Source: Gordonia jinghuaiqii
GTDB taxonomy: Bacteria; Actinomycetota; Actinomycetes; Mycobacteriales; Mycobacteriaceae
Assembly: GCF_014041935.1 (NCBI RefSeq)
Contig: NZ_CP059491.1
Coordinates: 1,798,001-1,862,000, forward strand
Reading direction: 5' to 3'
DNA length: 64,000 bases
Part shown: positions 46,897-56,001 of the stretch, in pieces
How the letters are laid out: each line of letters begins with the position of its first letter
How positions within the stretch are numbered: position 1 is the stretch's first letter
Position numbers and translations under genes: made by a program
The notes under the pieces: model-generated
What the model saw: only the letters and a program-made list of their open reading frames with translations
Database searches by the model: none
What the model was told of the DNA's origin: nothing

Positions 46897-47892
46897 GTGC
46901 CAGGCAAGAAGCGTCAGAAGCCGTCGCAGTCGCCCGCGAAACTGATGAAGGTGCTCGCCCGTCGCGGCCCCCACCGGGTGCTGCGGGGCGATCTCGGGAT
47001 CGTCGGAACCCCCGGTGAGGTGTTCACGCCGGCAGCGGGCGAGCGGCTCCCCGCCATCGCATTCGGTCACGGTTGGCTGGTCTCACGGGATCGCTACCGC
47101 GACTTCTGTCAGCATCTCGCGTCCTGGGGCATCGTCGTCGCCGTGCCGGCCGGGCAGCGGGGCGTCCTGGCCTCCGACGAGGCGATGGCGGCCGATCTGC
47201 GTTCGGCCCTGTCCATCGTGTCGCGGGTCCCGCTCGGCTTCGGCGCGATCACCGTCGACCCGCGCAAGGTCGGCTTCGCCGGTCACGGCTTCGGTGCCGC
47301 CGCGGCCGTGATCGCCGCCTCCGAGGGTGTCCTGCACGGTCAACCGCAACCGCCGGTCCGAGGTGTCGTCGCGCTGTTCCCCGCACCCACCACCTCGACG
47401 CTGATCCCGGCCGCGCGTCGGGTGTCCGCTCCGGGCCTCATCGTCTCGGCGATCGGTGAGCTCGACACCCTCGACGGCAACGCCCTCCCGCTCGCGCAGG
47501 CCTATGGGTCCGATCACACGGGGTCCGGAGACGACACCCCGGCCGTGGTGCTGCGCACGCCCCCGGGCGCCACCGCGCGGGGCTTGATCGAACACCGCTC
47601 GATCAAGTCGCTCATCGGCGGCAACGGCGCCGACAAGAAGACGCACACCGCGGCGCGCGCACTCACCACCGGTTTCCTGCTGCACACCCTGAACGACGAC
47701 CCCGACTACCAGGCGTTCGCCGATGCCGACACGGTGCTCGGCAAGGTCCCGGCCGTCGACCTCGACGATCCGCCGGAGCTGCAGGACAAGTTCGCCAAGC
47801 TGCTCGGCGCGAAAGAACGAAAGCGTCGTCGAGCGGCGAGCCCGGTCCCTGCCGGGGCGCCGAACATCGTGGTGCCCCAGACCCTCGAATGA
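46897..47892 (+). CDS. Alpha/beta hydrolase (Rv3438-like)
   Basis: A 331-aa protein of the dienelactone-hydrolase/chlorophyllase-like branch. LPAIAFGHGWLVSRDRYRDF carries the oxyanion region and VGFAGHGFGAAAAVIAA occupies the nucleophile elbow, where the usual GxSxG reads GHGFG, so the Ser nucleophile is replaced. It may therefore be an inactive or altered hydrolase. A basic N-terminus (KKRQKPSQSP) and a C-terminal KERKRRR stretch are present. GTG start, 10 bp after the small gene. Confidence 0.75.
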   Translation: MPGKKRQKPSQSPAKLMKVLARRGPHRVLRGDLGIVGTPGEVFTPAAGERLPAIAFGHGWLVSRDRYRDFCQHLASWGIVVAVPAGQRGVLASDEAMAADLRSALSIVSRVPLGFGAITVDPRKVGFAGHGFGAAAAVIAASEGVLHGQPQPPVRGVVALFPAPTTSTLIPAARRVSAPGLIVSAIGELDTLDGNALPLAQAYGSDHTGSGDDTPAVVLRTPPGATARGLIEHRSIKSLIGGNGADKKTHTAARALTTGFLLHTLNDDPDYQAFADADTVLGKVPAVDLDDPPELQDKFAKLLGAKERKRRRAASPVPAGAPNIVVPQTLE

Positions 47893-47968
47893 GCCCGACT
47901 GTGGCACTCGTCGCGCGGCCCGACGTGTGACACCGTCGACCCCCGTAGCGCAGGTACGCTGACTAGCT

Positions 47969-49831
47969 ATGTGTGGAATCGTGGGATACGTGGGGGGCCG
48001 CGATGCCCTGGACATCGTCGTCGAGGCACTTCGACGGATGGAGTACCGCGGGTACGACTCGGCAGGCGTGGCGATCCTCGACGGCGCAGGCAACACCGCG
48101 ATCCAGAAGAAGGCGCTCCGCATGGAGAACCTGGAGAAGCAGATCGCGACCGTGGGGCGCGAGTCGTTGTCGGGGCGTACGGGCATCGGTCACACCCGGT
48201 GGGCGACGCACGGCAAGCCCACCGACCGCAACGCGCACCCGCACGCCAGCGACGACGGCAAGATCGCCGTCGTACACAACGGCATCATCGAGAACTACGC
48301 CGAGCTGCGCGCCGAGCTCGAGGACGCCGGGGTGGAGTTCGGTTCCGACACCGACACCGAGACCGCGGTCCACCTGGTGTCCAAGTACTACGCGCTGGGA
48401 CCCACCGCCGGCGACTTCGTCGCCAGCGCCTACGCCGCACTGCAACGCCTCGAAGGTGCGTTCACGCTGGTGTTCACCCACGCCGACCACGCGGACACCA
48501 TCGTCGCCGCCCGCCGGTCGACGCCGCTCGTCGTGGGTGTCGGCGAAGGTGAGATGTTCGTCGGGTCGGATGTGACCGCCTTCATCGAGCACACCCGCGA
48601 CGCGGTGGAACTCGGCCAGGACGAGGTCGTGGTGATCACCGCCGATTCCTACACGATCACCGATTTCGAGCAGAATCCCCGCGTGGGCAAGCCTTTCCAC
48701 ATCGACTGGGATCTCGCCGCCGCCGAAAAGGGCGGTTACGACTTCTTCATGCTCAAGGAGATCGCCGAACAGCCGCGCGCGATCGCCGACACGCTGCTCG
48801 GGCATCTCCAGAACGGCCGCATCGTTCTCGACGAGCAGCGCCTCACCGACGATGACCTGCGCGATGTCGACAAGGTGTTCGTGGTCGCATGTGGCACCGC
48901 CTACCATGCCGGGCTCCTGGCCAAGTACGCGATCGAGCACTGGACGAGGCTGCCCGTCGAGATCGAACTGGCCAGCGAGTTCCGCTACCGCGACCCGGTC
49001 CTGGACCGTTCGACCCTGGTCGTGGCGATCTCGCAGTCGGGGGAGACCGCCGACACCCTCGAGGCCGTGCGTCACGCCAAGGACCAGAAGGCCCGGGTCC
49101 TGGCGATCTGCAACACCAATGGTGCGCAGATCCCGCGTGAATCCGACGCGGTGCTCTACACCCACGCCGGACCGGAGATCGGGGTGGCGTCGACGAAGTG
49201 TTTCCTCGCCCAGATCGTCGCGGCCTACCTCGTGGGTCTCGCGCTGGCCCAGGCCCGCGGCACGAAGTACGCCGACGAGGTGGCCCGCGAATTCGAGGCG
49301 ATCGAGGCGATGGCCGACACGGTCGCGCAGGTGCTCGAGACGATGGAGCCGGTCCGCGAGCTCGCGCGGTCGTTGGCGCACCACAACACGGTGCTGTTCA
49401 TCGGCCGCCACGTCGGATATCCGGTGGCGCTCGAGGGTGCGTTGAAACTCAAGGAACTCGCCTACATGCATGCGGAGGGATTCGCGGCCGGTGAGCTCAA
49501 GCACGGGCCGATCGCCCTCATCGAGGACGGTCTGCCGGTCATCACGGTGATGCCGTCGGCCGAGGGGCGTGCGGTCCTGCACTCGAAGATGGTCAGCAAC
49601 ATCCGGGAGATCCAGGCCCGCGGTGCCCGCACCATCGTCATCGCCGAACCCGACGACGCGGCCGCCCGCGCGGTGGCCGACGAGTTCATCCCGATCCCGA
49701 AGACGCCCACGCTCCTGCAGCCGCTGGTCTCGACCGTGCCGTTGCAGGTGTTCGCGGCCAGCGTCGCCCAGGCCCGCGGCTACGACGTCGACAAGCCGCG
49801 CAACCTGGCCAAGTCGGTCACCGTCGAGTAA
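47969..49831 (+). CDS. glmS: Glutamine-fructose-6-phosphate aminotransferase (isomerizing)
   Basis: A 620-aa enzyme making glucosamine 6-phosphate, the first step of UDP-GlcNAc synthesis. MCGIVGYVG exposes the Cys nucleophile (C2) after Met removal. RTGIGHTRWATHG and HNGIIENYAELR belong to the glutaminase domain. Two SIS domains follow (ACGTAYHAG, SQSGETADT; then LFIGRHVGYPVALEGALKLKE). It ends with the conserved DKPRNLAKSVTVE. It is equivalent to Rv3436c. I see no glmS ribozyme in the 76-bp leader. Confidence 0.98.
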   Translation: MCGIVGYVGGRDALDIVVEALRRMEYRGYDSAGVAILDGAGNTAIQKKALRMENLEKQIATVGRESLSGRTGIGHTRWATHGKPTDRNAHPHASDDGKIAVVHNGIIENYAELRAELEDAGVEFGSDTDTETAVHLVSKYYALGPTAGDFVASAYAALQRLEGAFTLVFTHADHADTIVAARRSTPLVVGVGEGEMFVGSDVTAFIEHTRDAVELGQDEVVVITADSYTITDFEQNPRVGKPFHIDWDLAAAEKGGYDFFMLKEIAEQPRAIADTLLGHLQNGRIVLDEQRLTDDDLRDVDKVFVVACGTAYHAGLLAKYAIEHWTRLPVEIELASEFRYRDPVLDRSTLVVAISQSGETADTLEAVRHAKDQKARVLAICNTNGAQIPRESDAVLYTHAGPEIGVASTKCFLAQIVAAYLVGLALAQARGTKYADEVAREFEAIEAMADTVAQVLETMEPVRELARSLAHHNTVLFIGRHVGYPVALEGALKLKELAYMHAEGFAAGELKHGPIALIEDGLPVITVMPSAEGRAVLHSKMVSNIREIQARGARTIVIAEPDDAAARAVADEFIPIPKTPTLLQPLVSTVPLQVFAASVAQARGYDVDKPRNLAKSVTVE

Positions 49832-49834
49832 CCC

Positions 49835-51319
49835 GTGCCGACCCGCCACCTGACGGCCGATGAGGTCCGCGACGCCGAACGGGCGTCGGGGCACCTACTC
49901 ACCGATGGCACCCTCATGCGCCGCGCCGCGCACGGCGTCGCGCAGGTGGTCGCGGGCGAGCTACGCAGCACCGGCGGCTGTTACGGGCGGTCGGTCGGAG
50001 TCGTCGTCGGTGCCGGCGACAACGGTGGCGACGCCCTGTTCGCCGCGGCGGACCTGGCACGACGCGGGGTGGCGACGCACGCGGTGCTGCTGGCACCGGA
50101 CAAGGCGCATCCGGCGGGGCTGAGCGCCTTCCGTGCGGCGGGTGGACGCGTCGGGGATCAGCTTCCCGACGGTCTTGACGTCGTCATCGACGGAGTGGTC
50201 GGCATCGGTGGCCGCGGACCGCTGCGACCGGCCGCCGCGGAGGTCTTCGACGCGTTGGGTCCGGAGACGACGATCGTCGCGGTGGACCTGCCCTCCGGAG
50301 TCGACGCCGACACCGGCGAGGTCCACACGCCGGCGGTTCGTGCCGACATCACCGTGACCTTCGGGTTCCCGCGGCGGGCGCACCTGCTGGCCGCACCGGT
50401 CTGCGGTCGCGTCGTGGTCGTCGACATCGGCATCGGCGACCCGGCCGGCGAGTTCGACGGTTCGTCGAAAACGGTGTCACCGCAACTCTTCTCGTACTCG
50501 GATGAGGACATCGACTGGCCGTTGCCCGGCCCGGGAGACGACAAGTACACGCAGGGTGTGGTCGGCATCATCGCCGGATCGCACCGCTATCCCGGCGCGG
50601 CGATCCTCGCCACGGGTGCCGCGGTGACCGCGACCTCGGGGATGACGCGTTATGTCGGGTCGGCGCACGCCGAGGTCGTCGCACACTTTCCCGAGGTCGT
50701 CGCGGCCCCGGACCTCGCCGACGCCGGTCGGGTGCAGGCGTGGGTCGTGGGGCCCGGGATGGGCACCGACGACGCGGCGCTCACCACCCTGCGGACCGTG
50801 CTGGACACCGACCTGCCGGTCCTGCTCGACGCCGATGCGCTGACAGTCGTCGCCGAGCATCCCGAGCTCGTCGCCCGACGCGCGGCCCCGACCCTGCTCA
50901 CTCCGCACGCCGGCGAGTTCGCGCGGCTGACCGGCGCCGGGGTGGGGGCCGACCGTCTCGCCGCGGTCGCCGACCTCGCCTCGCGGTGGTCGCTCACGGT
51001 ACTGCTGAAAGGTCGCATCACGCTGATCGCCGAACCCTCGGGACGTGTCGTCGGCAACGATGCCGGGTCGTCGTGGGCGGCGACCGCCGGGGCCGGTGAC
51101 GTGCTGTCCGGGATCGCCGGGTCACTTCTCGCCGCCGGGCGGTCGCCGCAGGAGGCGGGGGCCGCGGCGGCGCGCGTCCATGCCCGGGCGGCCGAACTCG
51201 CCAGCTGTGGGGCCCCGATCGGGGCGTCGGCGCTGCTGGGTGCCCTGCGGCCGGCGATCCGGGAGTTCACCGCCCCGCGAGGACGAACACGAACGGGAAC
51301 ACCGCGGTCATCGCGCTGA
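49835..51319 (+). CDS. nnr: Bifunctional NAD(P)H-hydrate repair enzyme
   Basis: A 494-aa fusion of NAD(P)HX epimerase and ADP/ATP-dependent NAD(P)HX dehydratase, repairing damaged nicotinamide cofactors. The N-terminal YjeF_N part has VVVGAGDNGGDALFAAADL and VAVDLPSGVDADTGE. The C-terminal ribokinase-like part has WVVGPGMGTDD, LTPHAGEFARL and the GNDAGSSWAATAGAGDVLSG metal/ATP motif. Only 3 bp separate it from glmS. Its last 53 bp overlap the convergent membrane-protein gene. Confidence 0.95.
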   Translation: MPTRHLTADEVRDAERASGHLLTDGTLMRRAAHGVAQVVAGELRSTGGCYGRSVGVVVGAGDNGGDALFAAADLARRGVATHAVLLAPDKAHPAGLSAFRAAGGRVGDQLPDGLDVVIDGVVGIGGRGPLRPAAAEVFDALGPETTIVAVDLPSGVDADTGEVHTPAVRADITVTFGFPRRAHLLAAPVCGRVVVVDIGIGDPAGEFDGSSKTVSPQLFSYSDEDIDWPLPGPGDDKYTQGVVGIIAGSHRYPGAAILATGAAVTATSGMTRYVGSAHAEVVAHFPEVVAAPDLADAGRVQAWVVGPGMGTDDAALTTLRTVLDTDLPVLLDADALTVVAEHPELVARRAAPTLLTPHAGEFARLTGAGVGADRLAAVADLASRWSLTVLLKGRITLIAEPSGRVVGNDAGSSWAATAGAGDVLSGIAGSLLAAGRSPQEAGAAAARVHARAAELASCGAPIGASALLGALRPAIREFTAPRGRTRTGTPRSSR

Positions 51320-51713
51320 ATGTAGTGACGAGCAGCAGCAGAATGAGGTCTACGACCGGGGCCACACGGTTCACGTCGTCTGCCCGGACGCGCGCGAGGA
51401 ACGAGACCGTCAGCCCGGCGCCGGCGCCGGCCGTGGCGAGCACCGCGACGAGGTACACACCCAGCGAGGCGTACGCATATGCGCTCGCGTCCTGATCGGA
51501 CAGGGCCCTGCCGAAGGAGATGACGATGAGGACCATGGCCGCGAGGAAGCCCACCCACGCGACGGCGTTCGAGGCCCACGCCAGGAGCGAGGCGCGTAGC
51601 CCTGGGCGCGTCCGGGCACCAGGGCCCGTCGGTGGGACGGGGACGAAGTCGTCGGCGATGGGGTTTGCGGGCGGGGCGGCGGGGGTGTGGTGCGTATTCA
51701 CGGTGGCGTGCAT
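51267..51713 (-). CDS. Small three-helix membrane protein
   Basis: A 148-aa protein with a Pro-rich cytoplasmic N-terminus (1-38) and three hydrophobic segments (WVGFLAAMVLIVISFG, GVYLVAVLATAGAGAGLTVS, VVDLILLLLVTTFSAMTAVF). Its C-terminus (FVFVLAGR) overlaps the end of nnr in antisense over 53 bp, an unusual but possible convergent arrangement. No family recognised. Confidence 0.7.
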   Translation of the reverse strand: MHATVNTHHTPAAPPANPIADDFVPVPPTGPGARTRPGLRASLLAWASNAVAWVGFLAAMVLIVISFGRALSDQDASAYAYASLGVYLVAVLATAGAGAGLTVSFLARVRADDVNRVAPVVDLILLLLVTTFSAMTAVFPFVFVLAGR

Positions 51714-51890
51714 GGCGTCCTTCGCGGGAACGGGCCGGGCGGTAGGAGGGTCGGCATCCAGTCAAGCGCGCCGCGGATCGCGGTACATCGGTGTGACTAC
51801 TCACATGCACTCCGCAGAAGGACGCGAATCTCCCGGTCATCCCTCCCGCAGGGAAGAAGCCGGCACGTCGATCTGGGACAATGGTCGGCG

Positions 51891-53102
51891 ATGACTTCCC
51901 CTGCTCTGACCGCGACGGTCGATCTCGGCGCGATCGCCCACAACATCGGTGTGCTGCGTGACGCCTCGGGGGCTGCCGTGATGGCGGTCGTGAAGGCCGA
52001 CGCCTATGGTCACGGCGCCCTCCCGGTGGCGCGCACGGCACTGGCCGCCGGGGCGGCGGAGTTGGGTGTGGCGCACATCACCGAGGCGCGGGCGCTGCGG
52101 GCGGCCGGGATCGAGGCGCCCATCACCGCGTGGTTGCACACGCCGGGAGCCGACTTCGCCGCAGCGGTCAGCGAGGGCATCGACATCGCGCTCTCGTCGA
52201 TCTCGCAGCTCGACGCCGTGGTGGCGGCCGCGCGTGCCACCGGTGTGCAGGCCACCGTGACCGCGAAGGTCGACACGGGACTCAACCGCAGCGGCGTCGC
52301 GGTCGATGAATGGGCCGATTTCGCCGAGCGTGTCGCGAAGGCGCACGCCGACGAGGCCGTGACGCTGCGTGCGGTGATGTGTCACCTCGCCCGCGGTGAC
52401 GAGCCGGACCATCCGCTCAACGACGAACAGGCCGCCCGGCTCGACGACGCCGTCGCCGACCTCGCTCGCCTCGGTGCCGCCCCGCAGATGGTGCACATGG
52501 CGAATTCCCCTGCGGCCCTGACCCGTCCGGACCTGGCCCGCGACATGGTCCGCCCCGGGATCGCGATGTACGGACGCACCCCGGTACCGGCTCACGGCGA
52601 CTTCGGACTGATCCCGGCGATGACGCTCTCGGCGCGGATCGCCTTGGTCAAGAACGTCGCGGCAGGACAGGGCGTGTCCTACGGCGAGTCCTGGGTCGCA
52701 CCGCGCGACACCGTCGTCGCCGTCGTCCCCGCCGGCTACGCCGACGGTGTGCCGCGCCTGCTCTCGGGCAGGCTGCGGGTGCGGATCGGCGATCGGCTCT
52801 TCGACGGCGTCGGCCGGATCTGCATGGATCAGCTCGTCGTCGACCTCGGACCGGGCGGTGCCGGTGTGCGCGAAGGTGACGAGGCGGAGTTGTTCGGCAC
52901 CGGCCACCACGGCGCCCCGACCGCCAAGGACTGGGCCGATGCCATCGGGACCATCGACTACGAGATCGTCTCGCAGATCGGTGCCCGGGTGGTCCGGCGC
53001 TACGTCGGCGCAGCTCAGGGGGATTCCGCGGCTCAGGGGGAAGCGGCAGCAGTGCAGGGTGACACCGACCCGGGCCGCGGTGACGCGGTGGCCGGGCAGT
53101 GA
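51891..53102 (+). CDS. alr: Alanine racemase
   Basis: A 403-aa PLP enzyme making D-alanine for peptidoglycan. The PLP lysine is K35 in VVKADAYGHGA. The catalytic Tyr is in GVSYGESWVAP, and the AGYADGVPR and GRICMDQLVVDLG segments are typical of the C-terminal domain. The C-terminus has extra repeats (AAQGDSAAQGEAAAVQGD) not part of the fold. ATG 51891 is chosen because the longer frame has no conserved residues. It overlaps the next gene as GTGA. Order matches Rv3423c. Confidence 0.96.
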   Translation: MTSPALTATVDLGAIAHNIGVLRDASGAAVMAVVKADAYGHGALPVARTALAAGAAELGVAHITEARALRAAGIEAPITAWLHTPGADFAAAVSEGIDIALSSISQLDAVVAAARATGVQATVTAKVDTGLNRSGVAVDEWADFAERVAKAHADEAVTLRAVMCHLARGDEPDHPLNDEQAARLDDAVADLARLGAAPQMVHMANSPAALTRPDLARDMVRPGIAMYGRTPVPAHGDFGLIPAMTLSARIALVKNVAAGQGVSYGESWVAPRDTVVAVVPAGYADGVPRLLSGRLRVRIGDRLFDGVGRICMDQLVVDLGPGGAGVREGDEAELFGTGHHGAPTAKDWADAIGTIDYEIVSQIGARVVRRYVGAAQGDSAAQGEAAAVQGDTDPGRGDAVAGQ

Positions 53103-54271
53103 GCGGGGCGACCGCGATGGACGAGTCCGAGCGCGTCGGATTGCTGGCCGGAGTGGCCGGGGTCGCGGCACTGGGAGCAATGGCGGCGCTCGGCGCGGCG
53201 CGCAACATCGCGCGGAACCGGGTCGTGGGCACGGCCGACCCGCACGCCGACGCCGACCTCACCGCCCTCTACGGCGAGCGCGCCACGACGGTGACCACCG
53301 ACGACGGTCTCGAACTCGCGGTCCGCATCGTCGATCTCGGCACGGCCTCCGAGGAAACCGCCCCCGAGGCCACCGCCCCCGATCTCACCGTCGTCTTCGT
53401 GCACGGTTTCAGCCTCCGATTGGCGAGCTGGCACTTCCAGCGCGAGCAACTCGCCGAGGAATGGGCCGACCGCAACCACAGGTTGGTCTTCTACGATCAT
53501 CGCGGTCACGGTGACAGTGATCCCGCGCCGACGGAGACCTGCACCATCGCGCAGCTCGCCGATGACGCGGCGGCGGTGATCCGGGCCGTCGCCCCGGTGG
53601 GACCTGTTGTCCTGGTCGGACATTCGATGGGCGGCATGGCACTGATGGGACTCGCGCGCCGGCATCCGGCGCTGTTCTCCGCGCATGGTCCGGTCTCCGG
53701 TGTGGGTCTCGTGGCGACGGCCTCACGCGGCCTGACCGAGGCGGGACTCGGTGAGGGCCTGAGCAATCCGGTGATCGACGCCTTCCGGATGACGGTGCGA
53801 CGGGTGCCCCGCCTGGTCCAGGCGGGCCGGGGGCTGACCCGGCAGGCGCTCGAGCCGGTCCTGGTCGCGGCGAGCTTCGGACCCACCTTCTATAGTCCGG
53901 CCCTGGGCCGCGCCGTGGAGAAGATGATCCAGAACACGCCGATCGAGACCATCGTGAACTTCCTGCACGCGTTGGAGACCCATGACGAGTCCACTGCGCT
54001 GCCGGTGCTGGCACAGGTCCCGACCACCGTCGTGTGCGGTGACCGTGACCGGCTCACGCCGCTGCCGAACTCGGTGCGGATGTACTCCCAGCTCGGTCGG
54101 GATTCGCGCCTGGTGGTGGTCAAGGGAGCCGGACACATGGTTCAGATGGAGGAGCCGCGTCTGGTCACCGACGCGATCGTCGACCTCGTCGACCGGGCGC
54201 GACAGGCGTTGCCCGCACCCCGGCGCCGCTGGTGGAAGCGCGGTACCCGGCCGAGTGAGCCACCCCGATGA
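53099..54271 (+). CDS. Alpha/beta hydrolase with N-terminal membrane segment
   Basis: A 390-aa protein. A hydrophobic N-terminal segment (about 12-35, LLAGVAGVAALGAMAALGAA) probably anchors it, followed by an alpha/beta hydrolase domain: VVFVHGFSLRLASW, DHRGHGDSDP, nucleophile in GHSMGGMALMG, acid in VVCGDRDRLTPL and His in VKGAGHMVQMEEP. It is conserved between alr and tsaE in Mycobacteriales. The substrate is unknown; it may act on an envelope lipid. Both ends overlap neighbours (GTGA and ATGA). Confidence 0.9.
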   Translation: MSGATAMDESERVGLLAGVAGVAALGAMAALGAARNIARNRVVGTADPHADADLTALYGERATTVTTDDGLELAVRIVDLGTASEETAPEATAPDLTVVFVHGFSLRLASWHFQREQLAEEWADRNHRLVFYDHRGHGDSDPAPTETCTIAQLADDAAAVIRAVAPVGPVVLVGHSMGGMALMGLARRHPALFSAHGPVSGVGLVATASRGLTEAGLGEGLSNPVIDAFRMTVRRVPRLVQAGRGLTRQALEPVLVAASFGPTFYSPALGRAVEKMIQNTPIETIVNFLHALETHDESTALPVLAQVPTTVVCGDRDRLTPLPNSVRMYSQLGRDSRLVVVKGAGHMVQMEEPRLVTDAIVDLVDRARQALPAPRRRWWKRGTRPSEPPR

Positions 54272-54747
54272 GCGAGCTGGGCGATCGTGCCGCCGGTAGA
54301 CGCGAACTTCCCGATGTCGCCGACACCGAGGCCTTCGGCGCCGAACTGGCGGGCACCCTGCGCGCCGGTGATCTGGTGATCCTCGACGGTCCGCTCGGTG
54401 CGGGCAAGACTGCTCTGGCGCGCGGCATCGGCGCCGGTCTCGGGATCGTAGGAAGGGTCACCTCGCCGACGTTCATCATCGCCCGCGAACACCGGCCGGG
54501 CCGTCCCGGCGGTCCGGCGATGATCCACGTCGACGCCTATCGGCTCGGTGGCGTGGGCGACGGCGGGCTCGACGAACTCGACGCCCTCGACCTGGATTCG
54601 GATCTGGCCGATGCGGTGGTCGTGGTCGAATGGGGCGAGGGCGTGGTCGAGCGACTGGCCGACCGGCACCTCGTGGTGCGGCTGCGTCGTGACGTGGATA
54701 CGGATGTGCGGCATGCGGAATGGGAATGGGTGAGTCCGGGTGAGTGA
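54268..54747 (+). CDS. tsaE: tRNA t6A biosynthesis ATPase TsaE
   Basis: A 159-aa P-loop protein with Walker A GPLGAGKT (41-48), SPTFIIAREH and the VVVEWGEGV motif. It drives the TsaB-TsaD-TsaE cycle that makes N6-threonylcarbamoyladenosine at position 37 of ANN-decoding tRNAs. ATGA overlap with the preceding hydrolase and an 8-bp overlap with tsaB. Equivalent to Rv3422c. Confidence 0.95.
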   Translation: MSELGDRAAGRRELPDVADTEAFGAELAGTLRAGDLVILDGPLGAGKTALARGIGAGLGIVGRVTSPTFIIAREHRPGRPGGPAMIHVDAYRLGGVGDGGLDELDALDLDSDLADAVVVVEWGEGVVERLADRHLVVRLRRDVDTDVRHAEWEWVSPGE

Positions 54748-55495
54748 GCCCCGTCGGAGTGAGCGAGTGATCGGGCCCGGGGGAACCGGGCGGGTGGTGC
54801 TGGCCGTCGACACCGCGACCGACTCGGTGGTGACCGGGGTGGCCGAGCTGACGGGCGGTTCGATCGCGGACGTGCGCGTCCTCGCCGAGCGGGTGGTGGC
54901 CGATCATCGTCGCCATGCCGAGCTGCTGACCACGCTGATCGCCGAGTCGCTCGCCGAATCGGGTGTTTCCCGCAGTGCTCTCGACGCAGTCGTGATCGGT
55001 TGCGGACCAGGACCTTTCACCGGGTTGCGGGTCGGCATGGCGACCGGTGCGGCCTTCGCCGACGCGCTCGGCGTCCCGGCGTACGGCGTCTGCTCGCTGG
55101 ACGCCCTCGCGCAGGAGGCCGATGCCGGATCGGCGGCGTCGGACGTGCTCGTGGTCACCGACGCCCGCCGGCGCGAGGTCTACTGGGGTCTCTATCGGAA
55201 CGGCGAGCGCAGGCGTGGCCCGGAGGTGACCGCGCCGGCCGTCGTCGCCGATGAGCTCGCCCGGGATCTGGCGGACGGCGTGATCGGCGTGGCCGCGGGT
55301 TCGGCGTCGCATCTGGAGCTCGTGGGCTGGGCCGGTGCGCCGCCGCGCGTCCGTGTGCCCTCGGTGCGCGGACTCGTGGCCGCCGCGGCACCCGGCATCA
55401 TGGCCGGTGTCGCTCCGGAACCTCTTGTCCCGCTCTATCTTCGACGCCCCGACGCGGTCGAACAGAAAGCCCGGAAAGTCGGGGCGAAGCGATGA
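54740..55495 (+). CDS. tsaB: tRNA t6A biosynthesis protein TsaB
   Basis: A 251-aa ASKHA-fold protein that dimerises with TsaD. It has [15 protein letters not shown] near the N-terminus, and [24 protein letters not shown], the TsaB signature. The GTG at 54740 gives a longer N-terminus ([17 protein letters not shown]) than usual; GTG 54795 or 54798 are shorter alternatives. It overlaps rimI by 4 bp (ATGA). Confidence 0.95.
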   Translation: MSEPRRSERVIGPGGTGRVVLAVDTATDSVVTGVAELTGGSIADVRVLAERVVADHRRHAELLTTLIAESLAESGVSRSALDAVVIGCGPGPFTGLRVGMATGAAFADALGVPAYGVCSLDALAQEADAGSAASDVLVVTDARRREVYWGLYRNGERRRGPEVTAPAVVADELARDLADGVIGVAAGSASHLELVGWAGAPPRVRVPSVRGLVAAAAPGIMAGVAPEPLVPLYLRRPDAVEQKARKVGAKR

Positions 55496-56001
55496 CCGCA
55501 CCCGAGCTGGTCATCGATGCACTGACCTACGACGACATCCCGCAGTGTGCGGAGCTGGAGAAGCGGATGTTCGCCGAGGATTCGCCGTGGCCGGCCGCGG
55601 CGTTCCGGGCGGAACTCAACGCGCCGTACAACACCTACTTCGCGGCGCGGGAACGCGCCGGCGCGCAGATCATCGGGTACGCCGGGCTTTCCACCCTCGG
55701 AGGACCCGACGCCTACGAATGCGAGATCCACACGATCGCCGTCGATCCGGAGTACCGCGGCCGCGGCATCGGCAAGACGCTCCTGGAAGCCATGTTGGCG
55801 ATCGCCGACGAGAACGACGCGCCGGTGTTCCTCGAGGTGCGCACCGACAACGAGGTGGCCATCGCGCTGTACTCGACGCATGGGTTCAGCACCGCCGGAA
55901 TCCGGCGCAACTACTATCAGCCGTCCGGTGCGGATGCCTACACGATGTTGCGGCTCCCGGTCTCGGGGCGGCCGCTCGAACCCGAGGAGGGCCCGGCGTG
56001 A
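55492..56001 (+). CDS. rimI: Ribosomal protein S18 alanine N-acetyltransferase
   Basis: A 169-aa GNAT acetyltransferase. The acetyl-CoA loop is in [19 protein letters not shown], and the C-terminal [26 protein letters not shown] is typical of RimI. It is equivalent to Rv3420c and always sits between tsaB and tsaD in this order. ATGA overlaps on both sides indicate coupled translation. Confidence 0.93.
   Translation: MTAPELVIDALTYDDIPQCAELEKRMFAEDSPWPAAAFRAELNAPYNTYFAARERAGAQIIGYAGLSTLGGPDAYECEIHTIAVDPEYRGRGIGKTLLEAMLAIADENDAPVFLEVRTDNEVAIALYSTHGFSTAGIRRNYYQPSGADAYTMLRLPVSGRPLEPEEGPA

Noticed and set aside
47893..47968. glmS ribozyme
   Set aside because: The 76-bp leader is too short and lacks ribozyme-like pairing; the ribozyme is typical of Firmicutes.
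47963..49894. 643-codon open frame on the minus strand
   Set aside because: Antisense to glmS; composition and absence of any motif fit a shadow frame.
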